Assembly: GCA_000721375.1 (NCBI GenBank)
Contig: JOGW01000020.1
Span: 1 to 64,000, forward strand
Direction of reading: 5' to 3'
Length of the DNA stretch: 64,000 nucleotides
Source: Streptomyces sp. NRRL B-3428
GTDB lineage: Bacteria; Actinomycetota; Actinomycetes; Streptomycetales; Streptomycetaceae
In this document: positions 48,141 through 57,187 of the stretch, in pieces
Layout: the number at the start of each line of letters is the position of its first letter
Position numbering within the stretch: position 1 is the first letter of the stretch
The notes under the pieces: model-generated
The model's input: the letters and a program-made list of their open reading frames with translations, nothing else
Database searches by the model: none
Told to the model about the DNA's origin: nothing
Position numbers and translations under genes: made by a program

Positions 48141-50705
48141 TCACTCCGTGGCGATGGCCCGCAGTACGTCGAGCCGGGCGGCCCTGCGCGCGGGCCTCAG
48201 CCCGGCGAGTGCGCCGGCCGCGACGCCCACCAGCGCGACCACGGTGAGCTGCATCGGCGGCAGGGCGAACGCGAACGCGCTGTCGCTCGCACCGTCCGAG
48301 GCCTTCACCAGGATCCAGCCGAGGAAGCCGCCGAGGGCCAGTCCGCCCGCGGTGCCGAACGCGGCGACCAGGACCGACTCCCAGCGGACCATGGCGCGCA
48401 GTTGTGCGCGGGTCTGGCCCACCGAGCGCAGCAGGCCCAGCTCGCGGGTGCGTTCGTGGACGGACAGGGTGAGGGTGTTGGCGATACCGAGCAGGGCGAT
48501 CAGGACCGCGAGGGCGAGCAGTGCGTAGACCAGGGTGAGCATCATGTCGATGCCGCCGGCCGCCGACTGCGCGTACTCGCTGCGGGTCTGGACCTCAGGA
48601 TTGCCGTACGCCGCCGCTGTCTTCTCGACGGCCGCACTGCCGTCATCCGTGGTGACCCCGTCCTTGAAGGTGACCGCGATCAGGGTGTCGGAGTCCTGGG
48701 CGCGGTGCGGGGACCAGGCGGCGCGGGTGATCACGTAGTCACCGGCGAGTTCGGAGCGGTCGAAGACAGCTCGTACGGTGAAGGGTTCCTTCTTGCCGTC
48801 GGTGAACTTCAGCTCGGCCGTGTCGCCGATGCCCAGGCCGCGCTCGTCGGCCTCGTCGCGGGCGATCGCCAGACCGTCCGTGCCGAGTGAGGTGAGCGAG
48901 CCGTCCACCTTGCCGAGGTCGAAGCCCTTGGCCAGGTCCACCGGGTCGGTGACCGTCAACTGGCGGCCCGCGCCGTTGACTTCGGCCACTCCCCTGCCGA
49001 GCCCGACGGCGTTCTCGACCTCGGGCAGCTCGGCGATCGCGGGGGCGAGCTTGGGGCTCAGTCCGCTGCCGCCGGCGCCGAACGCCGGGGCGCTGACGGC
49101 GACATCGCCCGCGAAGGAGCGGGACACGGTCTGGTCCATCGTCGCCTTGAGGGAGGCGGCGAAGACCGTGAACAGGCCGACCACCGCGACCCCGATCATC
49201 AGCGCGCTCGCGGTGGCAGCGGTCCGCTTGGGGCTGCGCAGTGCGTTGCGCCGGGCCAGGCCGCCGGTCACTCCGCGCAGCCGGTCGAGCGGGCCGCCGA
49301 GGATGCGTACCGCGCGGCTGGAGGCCACCGGGCCGAGCACGACGAAGGCGATGAGGGCGAGTACGGCGCCGCCGCCGGCCAGCCAGAGCGAGGGGGCCAC
49401 CAGGACGCCTGCCAGCGTCAGGGCGATCGCCGTCGCGGCCAGGACGCCGCCGATGACCGCACGGCGACGCGAGGCGCCGGAGTCGTCGACCTGGCTCTCG
49501 CGCAGGGCGGCGAGCGGTGCGGTGCGTCCGGCCCGTACGGCGGGCAGCAGCGCCGAGCCGAGGCAGACCACCATCCCGACGATCAGCGGCAGCGCCATCG
49601 ACATCGCCTTGATCACCAAGTCGCCCTCGGGGAAGGGGAATCCGATGGCCGGGAACAGCGCCTGCAGACCCGCCGCGATACCGATACCGCCGAGCAGACC
49701 GGCCGCGGAGGCCAGTACGGCGACGACCGCCGCCTCGACGATCGTCGCTCCTACGACCTGCTGACGGGACGCCCCGAGTGCGCGGAGCAGGGCGTTCTCC
49801 CGGGTGCGCTGGGCGACGACGATCGCGAAGGTGTTGTGGATCGAGAAGGTCGCGACGAGCAGCGCGATACCGCTGAAGACCAGCAGGAAGGTGGTGAAGA
49901 TGCCCAGGAACTGCGCGTCGATCATGTCGGTGTTCTCGTCCGCCGAGGCCTGGCCGGTGATGGCCTCGACTCCCACGGGCAGTACGGGAGTCAGCGCGTC
50001 CACGAGTTCCTGCTGGTCCGTGCCGGGCCCGGCCCGTACGGAAATGGACGAGGCCTCACCGGGCTTGGGAGTGAGGTACTTCTCCGCGTCGGCCTGGATC
50101 ATCCCGGTGAAGGTCACCTGGGCCATGCCGTCGGCGCCGCCGAAGGTCGCCAGGCCCACGATGCGGACCTGGACCGGGTCGGGGGTGCGCAGCGTCGTCG
50201 TATCGCCGATCTTCAGGTCGCCGGCCTTCGCGGCGCCCCGGTTGATCACGACCTCGCCGGACTTCTGCGGGGCGCGTCCTTCGGCGAGTTGATACGGGTT
50301 GAGCTGCGGGTCGGCGATCCAGTTGCCCGCGAGGGTCGGCGGTCCCGCACCGCCGATCGGGTCGCCGTTCCTGCCGACGAGCTGGCCCGCGCCCTGGATG
50401 CTGGGCGCGGCGGCGGCCACACCCGGCACTGCCTCGATGCGCCGCACGAGGTCGGTGTCGACCGGGCTGCGCACGCCCTCGCTCTCGCCGGGGACGGTGA
50501 TGGTGTCGGCGCTGCGCACGACGGCGTCGGTGCCGCCGGCCGCGTTGCCGAACATGGAGCCGAAGCTCGCCTTGAGGGTGTCTCCCATGACGAGCGTGCC
50601 CGCGAGGAAGGCGACACCGAGCAGCACGGCGGTGAACGTGCCGGCGAAGCGGCGCTTGTGTGCGCGCAGCGAGGAGAGGCTGATCCGCGCGGTGGCGGTG
50701 TTCAT
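48141..50705 (-). CDS. ABC transporter permease, FtsX/MacB type
   Basis: An 854-residue permease with the duplicated FtsX layout. A first helix (FTAVLLGVAFLAGTLVMG), a large extracytoplasmic domain and a three-helix FtsX core (ALLVATFSIHNTFAIVVAQR) precede a second half ending in TLTLSVHERTRELGLLRSVG and a last helix pair. Such proteins move lipids, lipoproteins or peptides, or transmit force rather than import. ATG 50705 overlaps the stop of the ATPase gene as ATGA and has GGAG upstream. Confidence 0.9.
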   Translation of the reverse strand: MNTATARISLSSLRAHKRRFAGTFTAVLLGVAFLAGTLVMGDTLKASFGSMFGNAAGGTDAVVRSADTITVPGESEGVRSPVDTDLVRRIEAVPGVAAAAPSIQGAGQLVGRNGDPIGGAGPPTLAGNWIADPQLNPYQLAEGRAPQKSGEVVINRGAAKAGDLKIGDTTTLRTPDPVQVRIVGLATFGGADGMAQVTFTGMIQADAEKYLTPKPGEASSISVRAGPGTDQQELVDALTPVLPVGVEAITGQASADENTDMIDAQFLGIFTTFLLVFSGIALLVATFSIHNTFAIVVAQRTRENALLRALGASRQQVVGATIVEAAVVAVLASAAGLLGGIGIAAGLQALFPAIGFPFPEGDLVIKAMSMALPLIVGMVVCLGSALLPAVRAGRTAPLAALRESQVDDSGASRRRAVIGGVLAATAIALTLAGVLVAPSLWLAGGGAVLALIAFVVLGPVASSRAVRILGGPLDRLRGVTGGLARRNALRSPKRTAATASALMIGVAVVGLFTVFAASLKATMDQTVSRSFAGDVAVSAPAFGAGGSGLSPKLAPAIAELPEVENAVGLGRGVAEVNGAGRQLTVTDPVDLAKGFDLGKVDGSLTSLGTDGLAIARDEADERGLGIGDTAELKFTDGKKEPFTVRAVFDRSELAGDYVITRAAWSPHRAQDSDTLIAVTFKDGVTTDDGSAAVEKTAAAYGNPEVQTRSEYAQSAAGGIDMMLTLVYALLALAVLIALLGIANTLTLSVHERTRELGLLRSVGQTRAQLRAMVRWESVLVAAFGTAGGLALGGFLGWILVKASDGASDSAFAFALPPMQLTVVALVGVAAGALAGLRPARRAARLDVLRAIATE

Positions 50706-51472
50706 GACGGTTCTCCGCTCCTGCCCGTACGGGCGTCGAAGGCCTTCATCCGGTCGAGGACCTTGTCCGCGGTCGGGGCGGCCATCCGGTCCACGAGGCG
50801 TCCGTCGGCGAGGAAGACCACCTCGTCGGCGTGGGCCGCGGCCACCGGGTCGTGCGTGACCATCACGACGGTGCGGGCCATCTGCCGCACGGCCCGTCCG
50901 AGCAGTCCCAGTACCTCCTCACCCGCCCGGGAGTCGAGGTTGCCGGTGGGCTCGTCGGCGAAGACGACATCCGGCTGCCCGGCGAACGCCCGTGCCACGG
51001 CGACGCGTTGCTGCTGACCGCCGGAGAGTTCGGTGGGGCGGTGGTGCAGCCGGTCGCCGAGTCCGACGACGTCGACGAGCGCGTCGATCCACTCGTGGTC
51101 GGGCCGGCCGCCCGCCAAGTCGATGGGGAGCGTGATGTTCTCGGCGACGGTCAGGGTCGGCAGCAGGTTGTACGCCTGGAAGACGAACCCCACGCGGTCG
51201 CGGCGCAGCAAGGTCAGCCGCTTGTCGTCGAGAGCGCTGAGCTCCGTATCGCCGATGAAGGCCCCACCCGAGGTGAGGGTGTCGAGGCCGGCGGCGCAGT
51301 GCATGAGCGTGGACTTGCCGGAGCCCGAGGGCCCCATGATCGCGGTGAAGCGGCCGGCCGTGAAGTCGACGCTCACCCCGTCAAGGGCCCTCACCTCGGT
51401 GTCGCCGCTGCCGTACACCTTCACGGCGTCGACGACACGGGCCGCGGTGGCGGTTGCCGTCGCGGTGCTCAT
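50702..51472 (-). CDS. ABC transporter ATP-binding protein, MacB/LolD type
   Basis: A 256-residue ATPase with Walker A GPSGSGKST, the signature LSGGQQQRVA, Walker B VVFADEPTG and the H-loop MVTHDP. The LolD-type sequence DEPTGNLDSRAGEEVL marks it as partner of FtsX-like permeases. It overlaps both the SHOCT gene upstream and the permease gene downstream by four bases, so the three form one operon. Confidence 0.95.
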   Translation of the reverse strand: MSTATATATAARVVDAVKVYGSGDTEVRALDGVSVDFTAGRFTAIMGPSGSGKSTLMHCAAGLDTLTSGGAFIGDTELSALDDKRLTLLRRDRVGFVFQAYNLLPTLTVAENITLPIDLAGGRPDHEWIDALVDVVGLGDRLHHRPTELSGGQQQRVAVARAFAGQPDVVFADEPTGNLDSRAGEEVLGLLGRAVRQMARTVVMVTHDPVAAAHADEVVFLADGRLVDRMAAPTADKVLDRMKAFDARTGRSGEPS

Positions 51473-51762
51473 GCCGCACCGCCCTTGGTCCGGCCGCGGT
51501 CGCTGCGCCCGAACTGCTCCTCGAGCACGGTCAGCCGCCGCCAGTACTCGTCCTCGTCGATCTCGCCGGAGGCGAAGCGGTGGCCGAGCACGCTGATCGG
51601 GCTCTGCGCGTCGGGCCGCTCACGCCACGGGCCGCGGCGATCGCGCCACACGGTGCGCCGCAGAACGGTGACGACGCCGATCACGACGGCCGCCCAGATC
51701 AGCGGGAAGAACAAGATCCACGGGCCGGGCCCGCCGTCGCCGAAGTGCGCCAGGGTCTCCAT
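51469..51762 (-). CDS. SHOCT domain membrane protein
   Basis: A 97-residue protein with one membrane helix (WILFFPLIWAAVVIGVVTVL) and a C-terminal SHOCT motif (ISVLGHRFASGEIDEDEYWRRLTVLEE). SHOCT domains are short oligomerisation elements. As the first gene of the ABC operon, with AAGGAG before ATG 51762, it may assist or regulate the transporter. Confidence 0.85.
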   Translation of the reverse strand: METLAHFGDGGPGPWILFFPLIWAAVVIGVVTVLRRTVWRDRRGPWRERPDAQSPISVLGHRFASGEIDEDEYWRRLTVLEEQFGRSDRGRTKGGAA

Positions 51763-52290
51763 GACGATCCATCTCCTTGGTGAGGTCTCGGGATCGACCG
51801 TTGTCGCCTCGGCCGATCTCTTGCGATGCCTCGAGACTCTCGCTCACAGGGGGTCCGGGTCGTCGTACGGGCAGCGGCTGTCGGGCTGCTTCGTGGGGAG
51901 TACGCAGTGGGGGTGCGGACGCGGTACATGCAGGGGGCACCGAGTTGCTCAGCCCTGCCGACCTCGTGCGATGCCGCCGCCCCATACGCCGCTCGGGCCG
52001 TCGCACGGTGCAGCCGTATCCGTCGGCTACCACCACGGGAGTAGTGCCGCCGCGCTTACCCGGTGCAGTTCGTCGGGGAAGGCCTCGATCCCGACGCCGT
52101 CCGCAAGGTCCACCCGGACCTTGCGGACTTCCGTACGTGGCTGGAGCGTTCGGGCCGCGAGCGCCTGGCAGCACAGCTGGAGGGCTGACCGGTCCCCGCA
52201 GTAGATCCCGTGCTGTAACGGGACGGGTCCGACACCTCCCGTTCACCCTGTGCGGCGGGGAATGTTGGGTTCCGAAGGCACGCTCCGAGC
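51763..52290. other. intergenic region (528 bp) between divergent operons
   Basis: Apart from a 41-codon fragment at 52063-52188, I see no gene. The promoters for the ABC operon (leftward) and the TelA unit (rightward) should be here. The middle part has several unrelated open frames and looks like decayed sequence. Confidence 0.5.
52063..52188 (+). pseudogene. fragment resembling the C-terminus of a lost gene
   Basis: From GTG 52063 the frame reads VQFVGEGLDPDAVRKVHPDL, then a helical end (FRTWLERSGRERLAAQLEG) and stop. Composition is protein-like and codons are G/C-ending. A stop lies just upstream in frame and no ribosome site is visible. It looks like the last 40-odd codons of a larger gene whose front is gone. 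I do not recognise the parent family. Confidence 0.4.
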
Positions 52291-53352
52291 GTGAGACGAA
52301 TCGCAGGAATCATCCTCGCGGTACTGCTGATCGGCGGCGTGGCGGCTGCCGTCGTAGCGGGCCAGGACGAGGACACGAGCACGGCAACGAAGACCGTGCG
52401 CGCAGTGATCGGGTCGGAGAAGGCGGAGTTCTTCGCCGACCCCAAGGTCGTGGAAGCCCTGGCCGCCAAGGGTTACACCGTGAAGGCCGAGACCTCCGGG
52501 TCCTGGGCCATGGAAGGGCTCGACCTCAAGGGGTACGACGTCGCTCTGCCGTCGAGCCAGGCGCCCGCCGTCGAACTGGCGGCGAAGTACAAGGTGACCG
52601 GGACGCTCCCGCGCCCGTTCTACTCGCCGCTCGTCGTGGTGGCCCACAGGAACGCGGCCGAAGTGCTCGCGTCGAACGGGTTCGCCACGCTCGACGCGGA
52701 GCACCGGGGCACGCTCAAGATGGGCACTTACCTCGGCGCCGCCCGCAAGGACCGCACCTGGCAGCAGCTCAAGGGCGCCGGGAAGTACGGCGAGTTGACG
52801 GGCACGCTCTATCTGTCGAGCACCGACCCCCGGACGTCCAGCTCAGGGGCGCTGTATCTCGCCGCGGCCTCCTACGTGGACAACGGCGGCAAGGTGGTCG
52901 CCGGTGATGCCGAGGTCGACAAGGCCGCGCCGCTCCTGAACAAGCTGGTGCGGGTGCAGGGCGCCCAGCAGTCCAGCAGCGACGCCGCCTTCCGTGACTT
53001 CGTCAGCGGCGCGGGCAACCCGCTCGTGGTCGTCTACGAGTCACAGGTCGCCTCGCTCCTCGCGGGCGGACAGCAGCCCGATGACCTGGTCGTCCTCTAC
53101 CCGGACACCACGGTCAACAGCGATCACACGGTCGTTCCGCTCACGGAGGAGGGCAAGGCGGTCGCCGAACTCCTCTCCCAGGACAAGACGCTGCGAGCGC
53201 TGGCGGTCCGGCACGGGTTCCGGCCGCAGGGCGGCACGCCGACGTTCGCGGCCGGCGCCGCGTACCTGAAGCAGGAACTGACCGGTGTCCACCAAGCGGC
53301 CGTGCCCACCTCCGAGGTGCTGCGCGAGCTGGCGCAGCGGGCGCGCGGATAG
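52291..53352 (+). CDS. exported substrate-binding-protein-like protein of the TelA unit
   Basis: A 353-residue protein with an N-terminal membrane anchor or signal (AGIILAVLLIGGVAAAVVAG) and no lipobox cysteine. The rest resembles type 2 periplasmic binding proteins (GYDVALPSSQAPAVELAA, LYLSSTDPRTSSSGALYLA). The motif STDPRTSSSG parallels DPARSNSGFAS in the third gene of the unit, so the two binding-like domains are related. It is first in a four-gene operon; telA starts 12 bases on. GTG 52291 is the start, with a weak ribosome site. The ligand is unknown. Confidence 0.75.
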   Translation: MRRIAGIILAVLLIGGVAAAVVAGQDEDTSTATKTVRAVIGSEKAEFFADPKVVEALAAKGYTVKAETSGSWAMEGLDLKGYDVALPSSQAPAVELAAKYKVTGTLPRPFYSPLVVVAHRNAAEVLASNGFATLDAEHRGTLKMGTYLGAARKDRTWQQLKGAGKYGELTGTLYLSSTDPRTSSSGALYLAAASYVDNGGKVVAGDAEVDKAAPLLNKLVRVQGAQQSSSDAAFRDFVSGAGNPLVVVYESQVASLLAGGQQPDDLVVLYPDTTVNSDHTVVPLTEEGKAVAELLSQDKTLRALAVRHGFRPQGGTPTFAAGAAYLKQELTGVHQAAVPTSEVLRELAQRARG

Positions 53353-53363
53353 GGGGATCACTG

Positions 53364-54539
53364 ATGAGTGACAACTTGAGCAACGACACTTTCGTCCTGA
53401 CGCCGCCGCAGGCCGTGACCGCGGTGCCGCGTGAGAAGGCGGGTGGACTCGTCCCGGTCGACGATGGAGTACGGGGCGAGATGGCGGACAAGGCCTCGGC
53501 ATACGTCGCGGGGCTCGCCTCGCTCGACGCCCGCTCGCCCGAGTTCGCCGGCAAGGTCGGTGAGATCACCTCGCTCGGTGCCGGCGAGATGCGTACGGCG
53601 GCGGCGCAGTCGAATCGGATGCTGGAGCGGACGATCCGCAGCCTGCCCGACTCGGGCGGCGACGCCCAGTCGCAGGTCGCGGGCTCGCTCGTGGAACTGC
53701 GCCGGGTCGTCGAGGACCTCGACCCGCGCGATCTGCCGGCGTCCAAGGGGCGCAAGTTCCTGTCGAGGCTGCCGGGCGGCAACAAGTTGCGCGACCACGT
53801 CGCCAAGTACGCCTCCGCGCAAGGGACTCTGAACAAGATCGTGGGATCGCTGCGGGGCGGGCAGGACGAGCTGCGGCGCGACAACGCCGCACTGCAGACC
53901 GAACGCGTCCGTCTGTGGGAGTCCATGGGCAAGCTCCAGGAGTACGTCGTCCTGACCGAAGCCCTGGACGTCGCGGTCGAGCAGCACATCGACGCCGTGC
54001 CGGACCCGCAGGAGGCCGACTCGCTGCGGGCCGACATCCTCTTCCCGGTCCGCCAGAAGCACCAGGATCTGCTCACCCAGATCGCGGTGTGCGCGCAGGG
54101 ATACCTTGCCATGGACGTCGTACGCCGCAACAACGACGAGCTGATCAAGGGCGTCGACCGCGCCGCGACCACGACCGTCTCGGCGCTGCGTATCTCCGTG
54201 ATGCTGGCCTCGGCGCTCGACAACCAGAGGAAGGTCATCGAGCAGGTCAACGCCCTGCGGGGCACGACCGAGGACCTGATCCGGGGCAACGCCGAGATGC
54301 TCGCCACGCAGAGCGGCGAGATCCAGCGCATCGCCGCTGACCCCGCGGTGAGTGCGGAGACGCTGCGCAGCGCCTTCCAGCAGATCTACCGCACGCTCGA
54401 CGCCATCGACACCTACAAGGTCCAGGCGACCGAGGCGATGGCGGCGACGGTGGAGAACCTGACCGCCGAACTGCAGCACGCGAGCGGCTATCTGGACCGC
54501 AGCCGGTCGCGGGGCGCGCTGGAAGGGGGTCTTGGGTGA
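53364..54539 (+). CDS. telA: toxic anion resistance protein, TelA/KlaA family
   Basis: A 391-residue, largely helical cytoplasmic protein of the TelA family. Recognisable segments are SGGDAQSQVAGSLVELRRVVEDLDP, LPGGNKLRDHVAKYASAQGTLNKIV and MDVVRRNNDELIKGVDRAATTTVSALRIS. Founding members affect tellurite resistance, but the biochemical function is unknown; the family is thought to act in membrane or phage stress. ATG 53364 has AGGGGG upstream. It overlaps the next gene by four bases (GTGA). Confidence 0.92.
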   Translation: MSDNLSNDTFVLTPPQAVTAVPREKAGGLVPVDDGVRGEMADKASAYVAGLASLDARSPEFAGKVGEITSLGAGEMRTAAAQSNRMLERTIRSLPDSGGDAQSQVAGSLVELRRVVEDLDPRDLPASKGRKFLSRLPGGNKLRDHVAKYASAQGTLNKIVGSLRGGQDELRRDNAALQTERVRLWESMGKLQEYVVLTEALDVAVEQHIDAVPDPQEADSLRADILFPVRQKHQDLLTQIAVCAQGYLAMDVVRRNNDELIKGVDRAATTTVSALRISVMLASALDNQRKVIEQVNALRGTTEDLIRGNAEMLATQSGEIQRIAADPAVSAETLRSAFQQIYRTLDAIDTYKVQATEAMAATVENLTAELQHASGYLDRSRSRGALEGGLG

Positions 54540-56089
54540 ACAGGCCGACCACGAAGTGGCTCAGCGGTCTTGCTGCAGCGCTCTGCACACTGACCCTGCT
54601 GACAGCCTGCACGTCCGAGTCGCCCACCGGGCCCGACGACGCCCCGCGCCCCGGTTCCCTCCGTGTCCTTGCCTCCAGCGAACTGAGCGACATGAAGCCG
54701 GTGCTCGACCAGGTCGCCCGCGACACCGGCATCGAGGTCCGTCCCACCTACATGGGCACCCTCGACGCCGTGGAACTCCTGGAGAAGGGGAAGGCCAAGG
54801 GGCGTTACGACGCGTTGTGGCTGTCGTCGAACGACTATCTGCGTCTGCGGCCCGAAGCGGGCGAGCAGATCGTGTCGGAGACTCCGGTCATGTCGAGCCC
54901 GGTCGCCGTCGGGATCAAGCCCGCGGCACTGACCACCCTGGGCTGGCAGCCCGACAGTGTCACGTGGGCGCAGCTTGAACAGGCCGTGCGGGACGGCAAG
55001 TTGACCTACGGCATGACCGACCCGGCACGCTCCAACTCGGGCTTCGCCTCGCTGGTGTCCGTCGCCTCGGCGCTCTCCGGAGCGCAGTCCGCGCTCACCG
55101 ACGCCGATGTCGCGAAGGCCGCGCCGCGCCTGAAGCAGTTCTTCACCGGACAGAAGCTGACGTCGGGTTCCTCGGGCTGGCTGGCGACGGCGTACGAGCG
55201 GCGCGGGAACGTCGACGCCCTGCTGAACTACGAGTCCGTACTCAAGGGCATCCCCGGTCTGACCGTGATCCGCCCCAAGGACGGCGTCGTCACGGCCGAC
55301 TACCCGCTCTCCTCGCTCGCGTCGAGCGACAGCGCGACCCGTGAGGAGGTCCGCCGTCTCACTGAAGCACTGCGCGGCGACACCATCCAGAAGCTGATCA
55401 CCGATCGCACCCATCGCCGCCCGGTCGTCGCCTCAGTGGCGCCGGCGGCAGGACTCGACACCGGCCGGCGCCGCGAACTGCCCTTCCCCGGCAGCCGCTC
55501 GGTCGCGGACGGACTGCTCGCCTCGTACGAGAACGAGCTGCGCCGCCCCTCCCGTACGGTCTACGTCCTCGACACCTCAGGATCGATGAAGGGCGAGCGC
55601 CTCGACCAGCTCAAGTCGGCCTTGGCCTCGCTCACCGGCGACTTCCGCGAACGCGAGGAGGTCACGCTGATGCCGTTCGGCACGGATGTGAAGACCGTAC
55701 GGACCCATGTGGTGGAGCCGGCCGACCCCGAGACGGGCCTTGACGCAATCCGCAAGGACACGGCCGCGCTGAGCGCTGAGGGCGACACCGCGATCTTCAC
55801 CTCCCTGGAGAAGGCGTACGACCATCTGCGGTCGGGACGTGACACGTTCACCTCGATCGTCCTGATGACGGACGGCGAGAACACCGCGGGCGCGGACTCG
55901 GCCGACTTCCGCGGCTTCTACAAGGGCCTGGATCCCGAGCGGCGCGAGATCCCCGTCTTCCCCATCCTCTTCGGCGACTCCGACAGGTCCGAGCTGCAGG
56001 GCATCGCCGACCTGACCGGCGGCCGGCTCTTCGATGCCCACAAGGACTCGCTGGACGGCGCCTTCAAGGAGATCCGTGGCTACCAGTGA
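54536..56089 (+). CDS. lipoprotein with substrate-binding and von Willebrand factor A domains
   Basis: A 517-residue exported lipoprotein; the lipobox is LLTAC. Residues 40 to about 310 resemble a type 2 periplasmic binding protein (RVLASSELSDMKPVLDQVAR; YGMTDPARSNSGFASLVSV). Residues 340-517 are a VWA domain with an intact MIDAS: DTSGSMKGERL, the later threonine (GDTAIFTSLE) and LMTDGENTAG. It probably binds a metal-dependent partner outside the cell. The start GTG 54536 overlaps telA. The next gene overlaps its last 14 bases. I regard it as the cell-surface part of a TelA-linked system. Confidence 0.88.
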   Translation: MNRPTTKWLSGLAAALCTLTLLTACTSESPTGPDDAPRPGSLRVLASSELSDMKPVLDQVARDTGIEVRPTYMGTLDAVELLEKGKAKGRYDALWLSSNDYLRLRPEAGEQIVSETPVMSSPVAVGIKPAALTTLGWQPDSVTWAQLEQAVRDGKLTYGMTDPARSNSGFASLVSVASALSGAQSALTDADVAKAAPRLKQFFTGQKLTSGSSGWLATAYERRGNVDALLNYESVLKGIPGLTVIRPKDGVVTADYPLSSLASSDSATREEVRRLTEALRGDTIQKLITDRTHRRPVVASVAPAAGLDTGRRRELPFPGSRSVADGLLASYENELRRPSRTVYVLDTSGSMKGERLDQLKSALASLTGDFREREEVTLMPFGTDVKTVRTHVVEPADPETGLDAIRKDTAALSAEGDTAIFTSLEKAYDHLRSGRDTFTSIVLMTDGENTAGADSADFRGFYKGLDPERREIPVFPILFGDSDRSELQGIADLTGGRLFDAHKDSLDGAFKEIRGYQ

Positions 56090-56729
56090 TGCGTCGAAGC
56101 AGCAGAGGAAGCCAGGACGTCTGGGCTACCTGGGGTATCTGGGTTATCTGGAGTCCCGTAAGAACATCGCGGGCAGCGCATGCGGTCTCGTCGGCCTGGT
56201 CCTCACCTTCACCGGCCTGGCGGGCGCGTACTGGCCCGTCGTGGTCGCGGGACTCTACGGCGCGGGCGCACTGATCGCCCCGCCGGAGCGGCCCGCCCCA
56301 CCCGACTTCCCCGGCCCGTCGGCCCAACTCGATGCTCTGCGGGCCGACTTCGGGAAGCTGCGGGCCTACCTGGCGGACGTCGAACTCTCGGTCACGGCCG
56401 CCGCCCGGCTGCGCGAGCTCACCGAACTCCTCACCGCCCTGCTCGACCGCGGCTGGGTCGGCGCACTCCTCGCGCACGACCCGGAGAGCGTGCATGTGCT
56501 CTCACGCGTCGTCCGCCGCGACCTCCCGGAGGCTGTCGACACCTTCGTACGCACCCGCTGGTGGACCCGGATGGCCCCCGGCGCCGAATCCCCCGAACTG
56601 CATCTGGAGCGCCAACTCGGGCTCCTGAAGGCCGAGTCCGAGCAGCTGGCGGCCGGCCTGCGGGCGGTGGAGGAGCGGCGGCAGGAGTCGCATACGCGGT
56701 ATCTGGAGGGGCGGGGCGGGAAAGCGTGA
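56076..56729 (+). CDS. small membrane protein of the TelA unit
   Basis: A 217-residue protein with two close membrane helices at about residues 30-70 (NIAGSACGLVGLVLTFTGLA and YWPVVVAGLYGAGALIA) and a C-terminal cytoplasmic coiled coil (LRELTELLTALLDRG; LLKAESEQLAAGLRAVEERR). The N-terminus has a triple GYL repeat (GYLGYLGYL). GTG 56076 was chosen for the AAGGAG just upstream and its coupling to the VWA gene. Its stop lies in a 20-bp direct repeat. Likely links TelA to the membrane. Confidence 0.75.
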   Translation: MATSDASKQQRKPGRLGYLGYLGYLESRKNIAGSACGLVGLVLTFTGLAGAYWPVVVAGLYGAGALIAPPERPAPPDFPGPSAQLDALRADFGKLRAYLADVELSVTAAARLRELTELLTALLDRGWVGALLAHDPESVHVLSRVVRRDLPEAVDTFVRTRWWTRMAPGAESPELHLERQLGLLKAESEQLAAGLRAVEERRQESHTRYLEGRGGKA

Positions 56730-56759
56730 GAGGGGCGGAGCGGGAATGCGTGAGAGGGG
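56716..56759. repeat. 20-bp direct repeat across a stop codon
   Basis: Copies at 56716-56735 and 56740-56759 differ at one base. The first includes the last codons and TGA of the small membrane protein gene; the second lies in the short gap before the convergent cupin gene. Confidence 0.88.
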
Positions 56760-56767
56760 TGGTCCAG

Positions 56768-57187
56768 TCAGTCGGCCGACGGTTCGTCCACGCGGTAGCC
56801 GGGTACCGACGGCCAGCGCACCGTGAGGACGACGGAGTCCTCCTCCGCGTACCAGGAGTGGTCGACTCCCTTGCCCCACAGGACGTACTCGCCCTGCTCG
56901 GCGAGGACCACGTCATGGCCGGGGAACTCCAGCCGGAATCGACCGCTGATCAGGACCAGGAGCGCCGTACGGATCTCACCGGTGGCCCACTCTCCCCGCG
57001 TGTCCCCCTTCGGGTGCACACCCCATTTGATCTCCAGCTCGGCGCAGTGCCGTGGATCGGCCGGATCCTTGAAGTGGCCGAGCAGCCAGCCCCGGTCGAG
57101 TGCGGCATCCCGGTCCGCGCTGCCCGCGTACACCCCGTCGGCGACCTCGTGGAATGCGCCGCCGCTCTGTTCGTACGGCTCGCTCAC
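56768..57187 (-). CDS. cupin-type signal/sugar-binding protein
   Basis: A 139-residue cupin (LLVLISGRFRLEFPGHDVVL, GEYVLWGKGVDHSWYAEED) preceded by a helical N-terminus. It lacks the full HXHX3-4E metal set, so it may bind a ligand without metal catalysis. GTG 57187 overlaps the stop of the ROK regulator gene as GTGA, so the two are cotranscribed and translationally coupled. The longer open frame upstream is the ROK gene in another frame. Confidence 0.75.
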   Translation of the reverse strand: MSEPYEQSGGAFHEVADGVYAGSADRDAALDRGWLLGHFKDPADPRHCAELEIKWGVHPKGDTRGEWATGEIRTALLVLISGRFRLEFPGHDVVLAEQGEYVLWGKGVDHSWYAEEDSVVLTVRWPSVPGYRVDEPSAD

